The notes below the pieces were generated by a model that searched no databases, had not been told where the DNA came from, and worked only from the letters and a program-made list of their open reading frames with translations. From Vicinamibacterales bacterium (GTDB taxonomy: Bacteria > Acidobacteriota > Vicinamibacteria > Vicinamibacterales > UBA8438): a stretch of 64,000 nucleotides of DNA. This document shows positions 1-9,118 of this stretch, piece by piece. Every line of letters starts with the position of its first letter. Position 1 is the first letter of the stretch. Both the position numbers and the translations under genes were made by a program. The stretch is taken from positions 36,989 to 100,988 of the forward strand of contig CATQHX010000026.1 of assembly GCA_958296065.1 (NCBI GenBank), written 5' to 3'.

Positions 1-226
1 CCCGCTCTGCGGCGGTCGAGAAGCTCCGGGAGTCGCTCAAGGAACACGAGACTCTTCGGAAGCAGGTTGAGCAGGCCAGCGTAGAGCTGTTCGAACAGCG
101 GCAGCGGGTTGTCACGGAGGTGATCGAGCCCGTCGAGGAGTACGTGAATGAACTGGCGAACACGCCAAAGGAGTTCGACAAGTCGGTTCGCGCGTTCGCA
201 TCGACATCGATCGGTTCGGTAGCACC

Positions 227-835
227 GTGCAGCGCATCGAGACGCAGGCCGCCAGGTCCGACAAGATCGGGAGCGGCGTCGGGTTGGCTGGAACGACGGC
301 CGGAGTAGGTATGGCTGCATTCGGTCCGACTGCAGCCTTGGCGGTCGCCACGACATTCGGTACCGCGTCGACGGGAACGGCCATCTCCGCCTTGTCCGGT
401 GCCGCAGCCACGAAGGCCGCTCTCGCGTGGCTCGGCGGCGGCGCGCTCGCCGCCGGCGGCGGGGGCATGGCGGCCGGCAACGCGCTCCTGGCCCTAGCCG
501 GACCGGTGGGCTGGACCGTCGGCGGTCTCGCGCTCGTGGGATCGGGCGCTTATCTCCACTATCGCAATGGCGTCCTCGCGCAGAGAGCCGTAAGCGAGCG
601 TGTGCGGGTTGAAGGCGAGGTCCGTTCCCTGCGGACGGCCCACGAGGAGATCGAACGGCTCGGGGCAAGCACGCGGACATACACCGAGGGGACGCTGGCT
701 TCACTCGACTGGCTTTCCGGTAGCGCGCCGCGCGACTACCAACATTTCCATTCGGAGGACAAGGAACGTCTCGGTGCCCTCATCAATCACATTCGCTCGC
801 TCGGTGAGCTGATCCGCAAGGAGGTCGTGTTGTGA
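227..835 (+). CDS. Glycine-zipper membrane protein, 5' part in another frame
   Basis: Function unknown. The 202-residue product from a GTG start has a long Gly/Ala-rich hydrophobic stretch (about residues 15-110, several small-residue segments such as ALAWLGGGALAAGGGGMAAG) followed by a charged helical C-terminus. Such glycine-zipper segments usually insert in membranes. The gene probably starts before the window: from base 3 another frame reads a coiled-coil-like peptide (KLRESLKEHETLRKQ) that breaks near base 195, and the sense continues in this frame. The GTG at 227 is therefore likely internal to a frameshifted gene. It overlaps the next gene by 4 bases (stop/start GTGA), so the two were one operon. 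Confidence 0.5.
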   Translation: MQRIETQAARSDKIGSGVGLAGTTAGVGMAAFGPTAALAVATTFGTASTGTAISALSGAAATKAALAWLGGGALAAGGGGMAAGNALLALAGPVGWTVGGLALVGSGAYLHYRNGVLAQRAVSERVRVEGEVRSLRTAHEEIERLGASTRTYTEGTLASLDWLSGSAPRDYQHFHSEDKERLGALINHIRSLGELIRKEVVL

Positions 836-1753
836 GACCGTCTCCCGGCGATCGATTCGGGACGCACGTCTCGGCTCACGTTGTTGCCGCCTGGAGCGCA
901 CTGAACGCCGCGGATCGAGCCGGCGAACTCGCCGCCGCGCCGCGGGGTCAGGACCGGGCTTTTCTCTCCGCAATGGAGGAATTGAAGGTCGTCCGGGATT
1001 TCGTGGGATCAACCGAGAACATTCTTGGCCGAACGGATACCAAGCACGGCGAGATCGCCGAGCAAGTTCATGTGGGTGTGCGTCGTGCCTGGGACGTGTT
1101 CTACGGCCGGAATCCGGCCGCGACGTTCGATGGGGTGCCCCGCACAGGTCCGGTGGACTACCGGGTGGACGGCATGGACATTCAGTCCAAATACTACAAC
1201 GGTCTGCGCAATACGCTCGACGGGGTTGCGACCCATGCAGAGAAGTACCAGGACTTCCCCAACGATGGTCGTTACCACATACCCCGTGACCAGTATCAGC
1301 AGTTGGAGGAGCTGCGCCGAACTGGCGAGATCGAACGCCTCTCCGACCGAAGTGCGGCCGCGATCCAACGTCGAGTCGAAGGTCTCAAGCGAGCGACGGG
1401 TCGTTCAGCCGAACGATCTGATCGATCCGGGGGACGCCAGCTACCCCGAGGTTCAACGGGGACGGATTCACGACATGCTTCAGGACCGTGAGAACAGCCT
1501 GGCTCGGAAAACGAGGACCTGCGAGAGGCGGCCCGGGCCGAACACGGCTCGTCCTTGTTCGGATTTAGGGACGGCCACCGCGGTCGGTGCCACGGCAGGT
1601 GGCGCCGTCAGCTTGGCGCAGGCGATCTGGGTGAAGTGCCGTGAGGGCAAGAGTCCGTTCCGCCGAGGATTCTCGATCCAGGACTGGCAGGACGTCGGCG
1701 TCGTGACCGCGCACGGTGCCGGCGCCGGTGCAGTTGCCGGAAGTACCGTGTGA
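832..1753 (+). pseudogene. Frameshifted unknown gene downstream of the glycine-zipper gene
   Basis: Unknown family. The reading starts with GTG at 832, overlapping the preceding stop, and gives a soluble-looking N-terminal part to about base 1390 (for example VDGMDIQSKYYNGLRNTL). The sense then moves to a second frame (VVQPNDLIDPGD), then for a short stretch to a third (NEDLREAARAEHG), and back to the second frame for a Gly/Ala-rich C-terminus ending with TGA at 1753. At least three frame changes make a functional product unlikely unless they are sequencing indels. The pairing with a membrane glycine-zipper gene suggests a two-gene module of unknown job. Confidence 0.5.
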
Positions 1754-1904
1754 ACGAAACCGCCACGGCGGTAGGCGCTCAGTCGACCCGCCGCCACTGA
1801 CCCAACCGTCCACATTTTCCGACCGCCGCAGCTCCTCGTGAGCTCCGCCTACGCTGCTCGGCGAGCGCCTGGAATCCCCCAGGCCCTTCGCAGAGGAGCG
1901 TCCG

Positions 1905-2594
1905 ATGACATCCCTTCGTCAACGCATGCTCGAAGACATGCGGGTGCGACGGCTGTCGCCGTTCACCCAACGCGCGTACGTCGAGACCGTCGCGCGGTTC
2001 GCCCGCTACTTCGACCGGTCCGCGGATCGGCTCGGTCCCGAGCAGATCCGCGCCTACCAGGTCTACCTGGCCACCGAACGCGGACTGGCAACGAGCTCGC
2101 TGCTCGTCGCCGTGTCGGCCCTGCGCCTCCTCTATCGGGTCACGCTTCGGAAGCGATGGTCCTTCGACGACGTGATCCCCGCGCCGAAGAAGCCGCAGTC
2201 GTTGCCGGTCGTGCTCAGCCCGCAGGAAGTCGTCCAGTTTCTCGATGCGGTCAAGCCCGCGAAGCATCACACGATCCTGACCGCCTGCTACGCCGCCGGC
2301 CTGCGCATCTCCGACGCCATTGCCCTCACCGTGCCCGCCATCGACAGCGAACGGCTGGTGCTGCGCATCACGAAGGGCAAGGGTCAGAAGGACCGCTACG
2401 TGATGCTGTCGCCGAAGCTGCTCGCGATTCTGCGTTCCTGGTGGAAGGTCCAACGGCCCCGGCATTGGCTCTTTCCCGGCGAACGGCCCGAGGCAGGTGC
2501 TCCGGAGTGGTCCACGGTGAGCGCCCGCTCGCCGCCGCTACGCAGGAACCGACTTGCCAAACTGCTCGGACGATCCGATGATCGACTCAAGTGA
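1905..2594 (+). CDS. Truncated tyrosine recombinase
   Basis: Phage/XerD-type tyrosine recombinase. Residues 1-95 are the SAM-like core-binding domain (SPFTQRAYVETVARFARYF). The catalytic domain starts near residue 105 and shows the first catalytic Arg (AGLRISDAI) and the beta-hairpin Lys (KGKGQKDRYVM). The HxxR box and the tyrosine nucleophile are missing: homology stops after WLFPGE (about residue 190) and the last 40 residues are unrelated, low-complexity sequence. The protein should be inactive. Recombinases of this sub-type are often found beside IS91-like transposase genes, but no such gene is visible here. Confidence 0.75.
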   Translation: MTSLRQRMLEDMRVRRLSPFTQRAYVETVARFARYFDRSADRLGPEQIRAYQVYLATERGLATSSLLVAVSALRLLYRVTLRKRWSFDDVIPAPKKPQSLPVVLSPQEVVQFLDAVKPAKHHTILTACYAAGLRISDAIALTVPAIDSERLVLRITKGKGQKDRYVMLSPKLLAILRSWWKVQRPRHWLFPGERPEAGAPEWSTVSARSPPLRRNRLAKLLGRSDDRLK

Positions 2595-3211
2595 CCATCG
2601 GCACCGTCAAACGACCGGCCGCGGACCTGCCCCGCCACCGCGCGCGGAAGGCTCTTCTGGGCCACCCACCCGCCCCGGTCGACAACACGACCGGCGCGAG
2701 CCTCGAACAACCCGCGGAAACACAGCGGTTGCCCGCCACCTCCCTCCGCCCTGAAACTGCCGAGCACCCGAAGACCGAAACCTGGGCCTGGAGCAAGGCA
2801 GAGACCGAGCGCCGGCGCCACGCTGACGCCACACAGCCCACCTGGCCCCGATCGACGCCTTCCCCGACCGAGTACGCCACGGCCGACGACCTCGCCGCGA
2901 TTCGTCTCGACGCCGACCCCGACGCTACCGGTCCGCACTCCCAGACCATCCGCGGATTGCTCGGCGGCGCCCGCGCTCGGCTGGCGGGTCCGCCCGACCA
3001 GCGTCGAGCTCTACGACGCGCTGCGCGCCGACAACCCTACCAGCCGCCATTGCCGCCACTGCGGATCCGCCAGATCAACGCCTTCGCGTCCAGGAAGGCC
3101 GTTAATATGCACGATCCTCGTCGACCGTCGGCAGACGCTGAGGCCTACATGCCTCGTCAGTCTGAGGCGGAGCCTCGGTAGATCGAGATTAACCACTGCG
3201 AGATCACTAGG
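2595..3211 (+). other. Degenerate stretch, no convincing gene
   Basis: An open frame from GTG 2591 to 3181 exists but is Arg/Pro/Ala-rich and looks like chance coding in GC-rich DNA. A different frame around 2982-3045 reads a more natural peptide with a Cys/His pair set (SRHCRHCGS), probably the relic of a small zinc-binding protein. A 5-bp hairpin (GAGGC at 3164-3168, GCCTC at 3172-3176) lies just upstream of the kinase/deoxyribosyltransferase gene and could be an operator, but this is weak. Confidence 0.35.
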
Positions 3212-4795
3212 ATGTCCGCAGCCCTTCGTAACCTAGGGAAGCTTGTCGCTGCCTTTCGCACGGACAAGGCGCTTACCCAGCGGGAACTCGCCACTCAAAT
3301 GGACCCGCCAACGAATCGTTCGGTGATTTCCCATCTCGAACAGGGACTGAGGTTACCCGCTGCGGACGTCTTGAAACGTATCTGCGAGTTCCTGGCTATG
3401 CCGCGAAGCATATGGATGCCGTTTCTCAGCGAGGGCTTCCAAACACTGAGAACCGTTAGACGCACCGTCTCCTGGGACCTTCGGCCGTTCCAGACGATCG
3501 CGTTTGCAGGCCCTAGTGGGAGTGGCAAGACGACTGTGGCGCGATCCCTTGCACGTGCTCTCGACGTTCCTTGTTTGCCGGACGATCTTCACCCGAAACG
3601 GTACCTCCAGGACCTGAGCGCTGACCCTGAGCGATGGGCGTTTGAGACCCAGTTGGCATTCCTGACCAATAAGGCTTTTCAGATCGCCAACTTCATCGAT
3701 TCAGGACAGCCATTCGTGCTCGATAGAACGCTTACAGAAGACATTCATATATACGCCCGTTTTTTTGCGGAAAAGGGTGTTATCGACGGACGCTCGGCGA
3801 AGACGTATGAGACCATCGCAGAACACTTCCTCACGCGCTTACCGCAGCCAGACATCGTCCTATACTGTGAAATTAGCCTACCAACCGCGCTGACACGGGT
3901 GCGCGAACGCAATAGGGCGGACGAACTACACACAGATGACCACATAAGTGCGATTCACACACGCTACGCGAATTGGATAGACAACTGCGCGGAGTCGCTC
4001 GTCTTTTCTCTGGACACTGAGAACACAGACTTTCGTCACGCGTTTCGTGTCGAAGAATTGTGCAACGACCTTGAAGTAGTGCTACGGTCAACCGCGGCCG
4101 ATATGTCTCAGCTAACTCTGTGGAACTCGAATCGGAAGCGCCAACGAGCGCCGCTTGTTCATCTCAGACAACGGGGCGAACCACCCGATTCCACTTGGCC
4201 TCTGAGGATAGGCGCCCCTGTTGAGATTTCACCTAGCAGGGTCGCACCGGTTGCGTACATCGCAGCTCCATTTACTACTGTAGCCGTAGACGACACTGCT
4301 CGGGATCCTGATGCCCTATTCAGCAATACTCGACCACATGGAAGTATTCCCAAGGGAGCCTATCGCGAAATGCTCTTCATCGTGGAGCGTGCTCTCAAGG
4401 ACATGGGCTTGCTGACGATCTTGCCGCACCGAGATGTTAACAAGTGGGGACGTCACACTCTGACACCAGTCGAAGGGATGAGGACATGCACGAATCATGT
4501 GGCGACCTGTGACCTGTTCGTTGGCCTCCTGTGTACCAGTAGTGGGGCTCACTACGAGTTCGGTCTTGCCCTCGGACTGGGTAAACCCTCACTTGTAATC
4601 CTGCTCGACGAGATACCGTCGTCATTTCTAGCCCAGGGTGCCAGTGGGCTGCTGGATTATGACTTGCTCGTGTTGTCCGCAAGCAGTTCAGCCGAACTAG
4701 ACAGGCAAATCCGTAGCGGAAGGGTTAGAGATTTCTTCCGCAAATTCGTCGCCATTCCCGCAATTGCGACAGGAAGCCCCAAGGAGGAGGGCTAA
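3212..4795 (+). CDS. HTH - deoxynucleoside kinase-like - nucleoside 2-deoxyribosyltransferase-like fusion
   Basis: Three-domain, 527-residue protein. Residues 5-65 look like an XRE-type helix-turn-helix (LTQRELATQM, then SVISHLEQGLRLP). Residues 92-290 are a P-loop nucleoside kinase of the deoxynucleoside kinase type: Walker A GPSGSGKT at 100-107, a DRT motif at 171-173 where dNKs have ERS/DRS, PDIVLYCEIS at 213-222, and an Arg-rich lid RVRERNR at 229-235. Residues 345-515 resemble nucleoside 2-deoxyribosyltransferases: AYIAAPF at 348-354, then CDLFVGLL and SGAHYEFGLALGLGKP at 444-459, where E449 sits at the catalytic nucleophile position. Inferred role: binding, phosphorylating or cleaving deoxynucleosides, perhaps with self-regulated transcription. 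Third positions are visibly richer in A/T than in neighbours, which suggests transfer. It is coupled to the next gene by overlapping stop and start codons (TAATG). Confidence 0.75.
   Translation: MSAALRNLGKLVAAFRTDKALTQRELATQMDPPTNRSVISHLEQGLRLPAADVLKRICEFLAMPRSIWMPFLSEGFQTLRTVRRTVSWDLRPFQTIAFAGPSGSGKTTVARSLARALDVPCLPDDLHPKRYLQDLSADPERWAFETQLAFLTNKAFQIANFIDSGQPFVLDRTLTEDIHIYARFFAEKGVIDGRSAKTYETIAEHFLTRLPQPDIVLYCEISLPTALTRVRERNRADELHTDDHISAIHTRYANWIDNCAESLVFSLDTENTDFRHAFRVEELCNDLEVVLRSTAADMSQLTLWNSNRKRQRAPLVHLRQRGEPPDSTWPLRIGAPVEISPSRVAPVAYIAAPFTTVAVDDTARDPDALFSNTRPHGSIPKGAYREMLFIVERALKDMGLLTILPHRDVNKWGRHTLTPVEGMRTCTNHVATCDLFVGLLCTSSGAHYEFGLALGLGKPSLVILLDEIPSSFLAQGASGLLDYDLLVLSASSSAELDRQIRSGRVRDFFRKFVAIPAIATGSPKEEG
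4781..4790 (+). promoter_or_regulatory. Strong ribosome binding site inside the upstream gene
   Basis: AAGGAGGAGG lies 4 bases before the ATG at 4795 and within the last codons of the kinase/deoxyribosyltransferase gene. Together with the TAATG overlap it predicts coupled and efficient translation of the membrane partner. Confidence 0.7.
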
Positions 4796-5754
4796 TGAAC
4801 ACTAGCGTGAGTCCGCTAGTTCGATGGTATCGGGAACGGGGTCCTTGGGCGAAGAGCGTGGTGAATGGGGCGAGTGCGTTTGTGGTCCTGTATTTTGGGG
4901 CGATCGTGGAAAACCAAGTCCAAATCCTCTCCGGAGATTCGCTCTGGCCCACAAACATCTACCACGCGGTCGGGATTCTAGCTGTAGTAGTTCTAGTGAC
5001 GATGGGTTCGTACGCCGTGAGAGCCTATTCGATGGCAATCGAAAGGGAGGAGCTTCGACGGAAAGAGACCCTGTCGTATGCCGCAAGCCTGTCAGAGCAG
5101 TTCTCGATTCAGGTAGCCGACGAGACTGTGACCAAACTTCAGGCCGAGATTGAGAAGGACCGTGCTCTGGAAACTCTTGTCACCAATCCCGCTCGAATAT
5201 CGGCAATCGTTGACGATGTGTATCGTTTGTTTGAAGCTACGTACGGAGAATCGGACAAGCTAGAGAATAGAATTGACTTTGAAGCGACCTTTATTACACG
5301 GTCCTATATTGATAGGGGACTTACAATCCCTGCGTATGCAAATCGCAACCGGCGTGTGCCGCGTAGCATGAGACAGCGTGAAGGCGATCCGAGGCGCTTT
5401 GATGGGACAGTCGCCGCACAGCTGTATCGCGAAACGAACACAACTCCCCGCTTGCAGATTGTCTCGGCTACTGATGATCCAAAGTACAACTACGTGGAGA
5501 TGTACCCTGGCCAGAAGGAGCGGGTTAAGTCCAGCCTCGTTCATCCAGTTCTTTCGCCACAGAATGTACTGGTAGGGGTACTCGTAGTACATTGCAATCG
5601 CGCCCTTTTTTTTCAAGAGGAAGATCGCCGTTATTGGACGGAATTGCTCGAACTGTTTGCGAAGAGACTTGCTCTAGAAAAGGTTAAGCTGGACGCGCTA
5701 TGTCAAGCGGAGGTCGCTGATGCTCTCAGGACAGAACCCCTTAAGCCGTTCTGA
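4795..5754 (+). CDS. Two-TM protein with coiled coil and GAF-like domain
   Basis: 319-residue membrane protein, second gene of the kinase/deoxyribosyltransferase operon. Two hydrophobic helices are seen at about 21-40 (ASAFVVLYFGAIV) and 56-76 (HAVGILAVVVLVTMGSYAV), with a short loop between them, then a charged helical linker (85-135). Residues 135-295 have the pattern of a GAF-like sensor domain, ending in LVGVLVVHCNRALFFQEED and a long helix. This predicts a membrane-anchored protein with a cytosolic ligand-sensing domain. In conflict systems two-TM proteins often act as membrane-disrupting effectors or as sensors, so it may respond to a nucleotide or nucleoside made or removed by the upstream enzyme. 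That link is inference. Base composition matches the upstream gene, unlike the surrounding DNA. Confidence 0.7.
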   Translation: MNTSVSPLVRWYRERGPWAKSVVNGASAFVVLYFGAIVENQVQILSGDSLWPTNIYHAVGILAVVVLVTMGSYAVRAYSMAIEREELRRKETLSYAASLSEQFSIQVADETVTKLQAEIEKDRALETLVTNPARISAIVDDVYRLFEATYGESDKLENRIDFEATFITRSYIDRGLTIPAYANRNRRVPRSMRQREGDPRRFDGTVAAQLYRETNTTPRLQIVSATDDPKYNYVEMYPGQKERVKSSLVHPVLSPQNVLVGVLVVHCNRALFFQEEDRRYWTELLELFAKRLALEKVKLDALCQAEVADALRTEPLKPF

Positions 5755-6057
5755 GTCATTCCCGGCCTCGTCAGCAGAAATCTGTGGGTGGCGAGCAGAC
5801 GGCCCGGTGCTCGCCGGTTACCGGCCAGCGGCGGTCGGGGCGGGAGCAGGTGCGGCCGTTCAGAGTCTCGCACGCTGCTACCTAGCCAGCGACCCTCGGT
5901 TTGGAAGCTCGATCGCCGGCAAGTTAAACGGCGTGTTTTCAGTAGGATACGGACGGTGCTAACTTGTAGCGCTAACATCCGTGCCAGCCGAGCGCGGAGC
6001 GCGGTGACGGGATTGACCCGACTGGCGGCCTGACTCCTCTGCACTGCTCACTTTTGA
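5755..6057 (+). other. Intergenic stretch, nothing recognised
   Basis: About 300 bases after the operon. No coherent coding sequence or clear terminator hairpin is seen. Confidence 0.4.
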
Positions 6058-6615
6058 GTGTGCCTTACAATAGCCCGATGTCAAGCATTCGCAACCATCC
6101 TGTTTACCGCCATCATCACGGCCGTCGCCACATTCTTTGCCGTCACCGAGGAGGGCCGGATCCTGGTGCAGCGCCTGTACTACAGGCTTTTCCCGGAGAA
6201 AGCTGAGGAGAAGCTGCAGAGCTTATCTGGCATAGTGGACGGTTTACAAGGCTGGGTGTCGGGGTTTTGGGTGCCACAGGATCACCGAGGCCCCATGGAC
6301 GACTTAGCTCACAGACTGAGGCCATTGGGACTTCGACCTCCAGCGATCGGTGGAGCACTGTTCAGGAGCGATCGGTTGGAGAAAGAACTGGAGTACTTAC
6401 GCCATCTGATCCGCGAGCCTCGCTGTCTTCATTCGTTCGGGAGAAAGAAACTCAACGACCCTCAGAGCAGCCTCGACTTCACCTCCGACAAAGCCATGGA
6501 ATGGCTTACTCCGAAGCGCTTCGAAGAGATCGGTGACGATGGATGCGCCGCCGAGCCCCCCGCCGTCCAGCAGCGAGCGGCTGGGCTGGGTGGCCTGGTT
6601 GAGGCCGAAGCCTGA
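6058..6615 (+). CDS. Small membrane-anchored protein, 3' end fused to debris
   Basis: A GTG-started frame encodes one N-terminal TM helix (FATILFTAIITAVATFFAV, about residues 11-29) followed by a cytosolic, charged region (RILVQRLYYRLFPEKAEEKL). No family is recognised. Coherent sequence runs to about base 6535 (AMEWLTPKRFEEI); beyond that the frame reads through the antisense of a TolC-like fragment, so the natural C-terminus has been lost at a rearrangement junction. The start is uncertain because another frame offers ATG at 6078. It may belong with the upstream operon as a third membrane component, but the 300-base gap makes that doubtful. Confidence 0.45.
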   Translation: MCLTIARCQAFATILFTAIITAVATFFAVTEEGRILVQRLYYRLFPEKAEEKLQSLSGIVDGLQGWVSGFWVPQDHRGPMDDLAHRLRPLGLRPPAIGGALFRSDRLEKELEYLRHLIREPRCLHSFGRKKLNDPQSSLDFTSDKAMEWLTPKRFEEIGDDGCAAEPPAVQQRAAGLGGLVEAEA

Positions 6616-6915
6616 AGCAGCCAGGGGCAGAAACGCCGGGGCGGCGCTGGCGACCTGCACGTCCCGCACGAGTGGATTGATGCGCTGGACCGCGATTGGG
6701 CGGTTGCGTTCGAAGGCTCGCTCGACCGCGCCGGCGAGCGTCAGATCGAACCGCCCTATCGCTCGAGCGTCGTCTCCGACCCGAAGCGCGGCTTCGGCGA
6801 CTGCACCGGAGAACGAGGTTTTGAAGGGCTGAGCCTGCGTAGGGCGCGCCGTCGGAAGCGTCGATCCGGCAACGACCAACCCGAACAGGAAGACCGCGCG
6901 AACGGAAGTCGGCAA
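6540..6915 (-). pseudogene. TolC-family outer membrane efflux protein, N-terminal fragment
   Basis: Reading leftward from ATG 6915, a signal peptide (VFLFGLVVAGSTLP ... TQAQ) is followed by the start of a TolC-type repeat (FDLTLAGAVERAFERNRPI). Only about 125 codons remain before the junction with the preceding gene. It lies downstream of permease debris on the same strand, as in tripartite efflux loci. Non-functional. Confidence 0.6.
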
Positions 6916-7080
6916 GGTGTCCCCCCATGACTCTGCAGTGCGCGTGGCAACAGGGACGATACGCGCCGGGTGCGCTGGTCATTACGCGGGACTGCGCGGG
7001 CCGGAAATGCCGCGGGTGGAATCGAAACGCACCGGCCGACGCGCGAGCGGCTGAACACCGCCGGGCGCATCCGCCTGCCG

Positions 7081-7310
7081 TCAGACCCGGGCCGGCGCGA
7101 CCGTGGCGCCGCGATACTCGGACAGTGCCCAGGCGTAGAGTTTCCCGACGCCAATCAGCGTCAGCGCCAGATTGACGATCCAGCCGATGAACGGCAGGTT
7201 CACGGGGACAAAGACGGCGAGCAGGCCGACCAGCAGGGCGGCCGCTCTATCTGCCCGAGCCGCGCGTCGAAGCGCGTCGCCTACTTCAAGCCCGGTTGGC
7301 GGAACGGCGT
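7081..7310 (-). pseudogene. C-terminal membrane fragment
   Basis: Reads DALRRAARADRAAALLVG, then two hydrophobic stretches (LLAVFVPVNLPFIGWIV and LALTLIGVGKLYAWAL) and a stop at 7081. It resembles the tail of a small integral membrane protein. It is joined in frame to permease debris, so it is a deletion product. Confidence 0.4.
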
Positions 7311-7399
7311 CCGGGGGCGAGCAAGTCCGAGGGGAAGCGAGCCTATCACCTACGTGGGAAGCGATGCGCACGGGCTTCGGTCCCTTGGGCTCCGGCGCT

Positions 7400-8540
7400 C
7401 CGGGCTTCACCCTTCGCCTCGCGTCACTAAAGGGCCGTAAATGCCGGCACCACAGAAGCGCAGGCGCCAGTCCGACCGCCAGCCCGGTCAGCAGCGACAG
7501 GGCCAACGACCAGCCGAGGACCCCGGAGTCCAGCCGCACCTCGTCGAGACGCGCCACCTCGACCGCTCCCAGGTGCGAATCAGGTCGAGGCTGACCACGG
7601 CGAGTAACCTGCCGACGGCACCGGCGCCTGCCGCGAGCATCATGCTCTTGATCAGTTGTTGCCGGACGATCCGGGCCGGACTCGGGCCGAGCGCGGCACG
7701 CAGGGCGATGTCCCGCCCGCGAGCGAGGCTCCGCGCCAGCCACAGGTTCGCGATGTTGGCGGCGGCTATCAGCAGCACGCACGCCACTGCCGCGGTCAAC
7801 ATCCACAACGCCAACCGCGACCCCGATCCGACCACGTGATGACTCAGCGGAACGACGCGTACGCCGCGGTTCCGTTCGGTCACCGGCAGTTGCGCGTCGA
7901 GACGACGAGCGATCGTCGGCATCTCCGTCTGCGCTTCCTCGACCGACACGTCCGGCCGCAGCCGGCAGACCACGAACCACGAATCCCGCCCGCGGACGAC
8001 GCGGCGGGCCTCCCAGTCCGCGAACAACGTATGCGGCTCGAAGACGTCGGCGTCAAGGCTCGCGAACTGGAACCCGTCGGGCAGGACGTCGACGATTCAG
8101 GACGCGTGCCCGTCGAGATCGATGGAGCGCCAATGGCGTCGAGCGAGCCGCCGAACCCGGCCTGCCAGAAGCGATGGCTGATCACCGCGAGACGGCGGAG
8201 CTCTGCCGCCTCGTCGGCGGAGAAGCTCCGCCCATGCCGCGGCTGGACGCCCAGCAGCTGTCGGGATAGGCGGCCTCCAGCCGCCGGGTGATGGTGTCGA
8301 ACTCCGTCTGCGCGGCTTCGAGGGACACGCCGGGGGCGAGGCGTCCCCAGACCGAAATCGAGTGTTCGTCGCGGCCGCGAAAATCCTCGTCCACCGCGAA
8401 AGGCATCCACAGCTCGAAGTCCGTCTGCAGGAAGTGGAAATCGCGCGGCAGCACCCCGACGACGGTGAAGGGCCGCCCGTCCATCAGCAGCGTCTCAAGG
8501 CCCGACAGCCGACAGCGCGAACGCCGGACAGCGCGAGACC
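7400..8540 (-). pseudogene. ADOP/MacB-type ABC permease, heavily frameshifted
   Basis: Several leftward frames together give the order expected for an acidobacterial-type duplicated permease: a MacB-like periplasmic domain (PFTVVGVLPRDFHFL near 8440-8490 and RLAPGVSLEAAQTEFDTI near 8290-8350), a second periplasmic segment (RDSWFVVCRLRPDVSVEEAQTE near 7920-8000), then an FtsX domain (LLIAAANIANLWLARSLARG near 7720-7780, DIALRAALG next). At least three frameshifts and a lost C-terminus exclude function. ADOP permeases are abundant in Acidobacteriota, which is the main taxonomic hint in this window. Confidence 0.65.
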
Positions 8541-8544
8541 TACG

Positions 8545-8626
8545 GCCGCTCCCGCTCGACGCCGTGCGACGGCTGGCCCCGGCACGGCTCGACGACCCGC
8601 AGCCGCGGGCGGCGACGACGGCATGA
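8545..8626 (+). pseudogene. C-terminal fragment of calcineurin-like phosphoesterase (copy A)
   Basis: Rightward frame reads RPLPLDAVRRLAPARLDDPQ and ends with TGA at 8626. The same tail occurs in the copy near 50.55-50.6 kb (RPLPPVAVRRLALARLDDP). The bases after the stop also match that copy up to the inserted element at 8704. Confidence 0.55.
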
Positions 8627-8703
8627 GGAATCCGTTGCCCGGACATGTAGTTGACCACAAGGGGCGGAAGAGGTGGACAGAACGGACCCTGGAGGAGGAA
8701 CTG

Positions 8704-9110
8704 TTCAGCGTCAACTACTTTTGCCGGTCGTGTTGCCTCATATGAGGATGTTACCCGGCTGCCTCAAGAGGATCGTACCGATGGTCTTCGGCTGGGAGCG
8801 GCGGAGCTGCCCGACTGTAGAGGTCATGTTGAGCCCCTGTCGGCCAGGAATTGGGGGGCGCCTGCGCGGAGCCGCCGTCAAGGCCGTCAGCCCCGCGGAG
8901 CGGGGGCAGAGCGAAGCGATGCGCCTTGACGGCGGTGAGCACAGGCGCAGGCTGGCATGAGACGGACAGGGGCGTCGTCGGTCCCTCACCCAGCGGCTGA
9001 GATCGCCCCTCGTTGGGTAGCAAGAATTGTGAGGCAACGGCACCCGCTGGGTAGCAGGAATTGTGAGGCAATGCGTCCTCGGCAACCGGCAGAAATAATT
9101 GTCGTTGATC
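8704..9110. mobile_element. 407-bp MITE-like insertion with imperfect TIRs and 8-bp target duplication
   Basis: The two ends are imperfect inverted repeats: left TTCAGCGTCAAC then TACTTTTGCCGG, right end read in reverse ATCAACGACAAT then TATTTCTGCCGG (18 of 24 match). The element is flanked by AGGAACTG at 8696-8703 and again at 9111-9118, as expected for an 8-bp target-site duplication. The related block near 50.1-50.6 kb lacks this segment, so an empty site can be compared. No transposase-sized frame is inside, so it is a non-autonomous element. Confidence 0.65.
9015..9072 (+). repeat. Two near-identical 24-bp repeats inside the MITE-like element
   Basis: GGGTAGCAAGAATTGTGAGG at 9015 recurs as GGGTAGCAGGAATTGTGAGG at 9049 (34-bp period). 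Role unknown; possibly transposase-binding sites near the right end. Confidence 0.6.
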
Positions 9111-9118
9111 AGGAACTG

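Noticed and set aside
1905..2594. Possible integron integrase
   Set aside because: The additional domain typical of IntI and any attC-like cassette sites are not visible; it is an ordinary truncated tyrosine recombinase.
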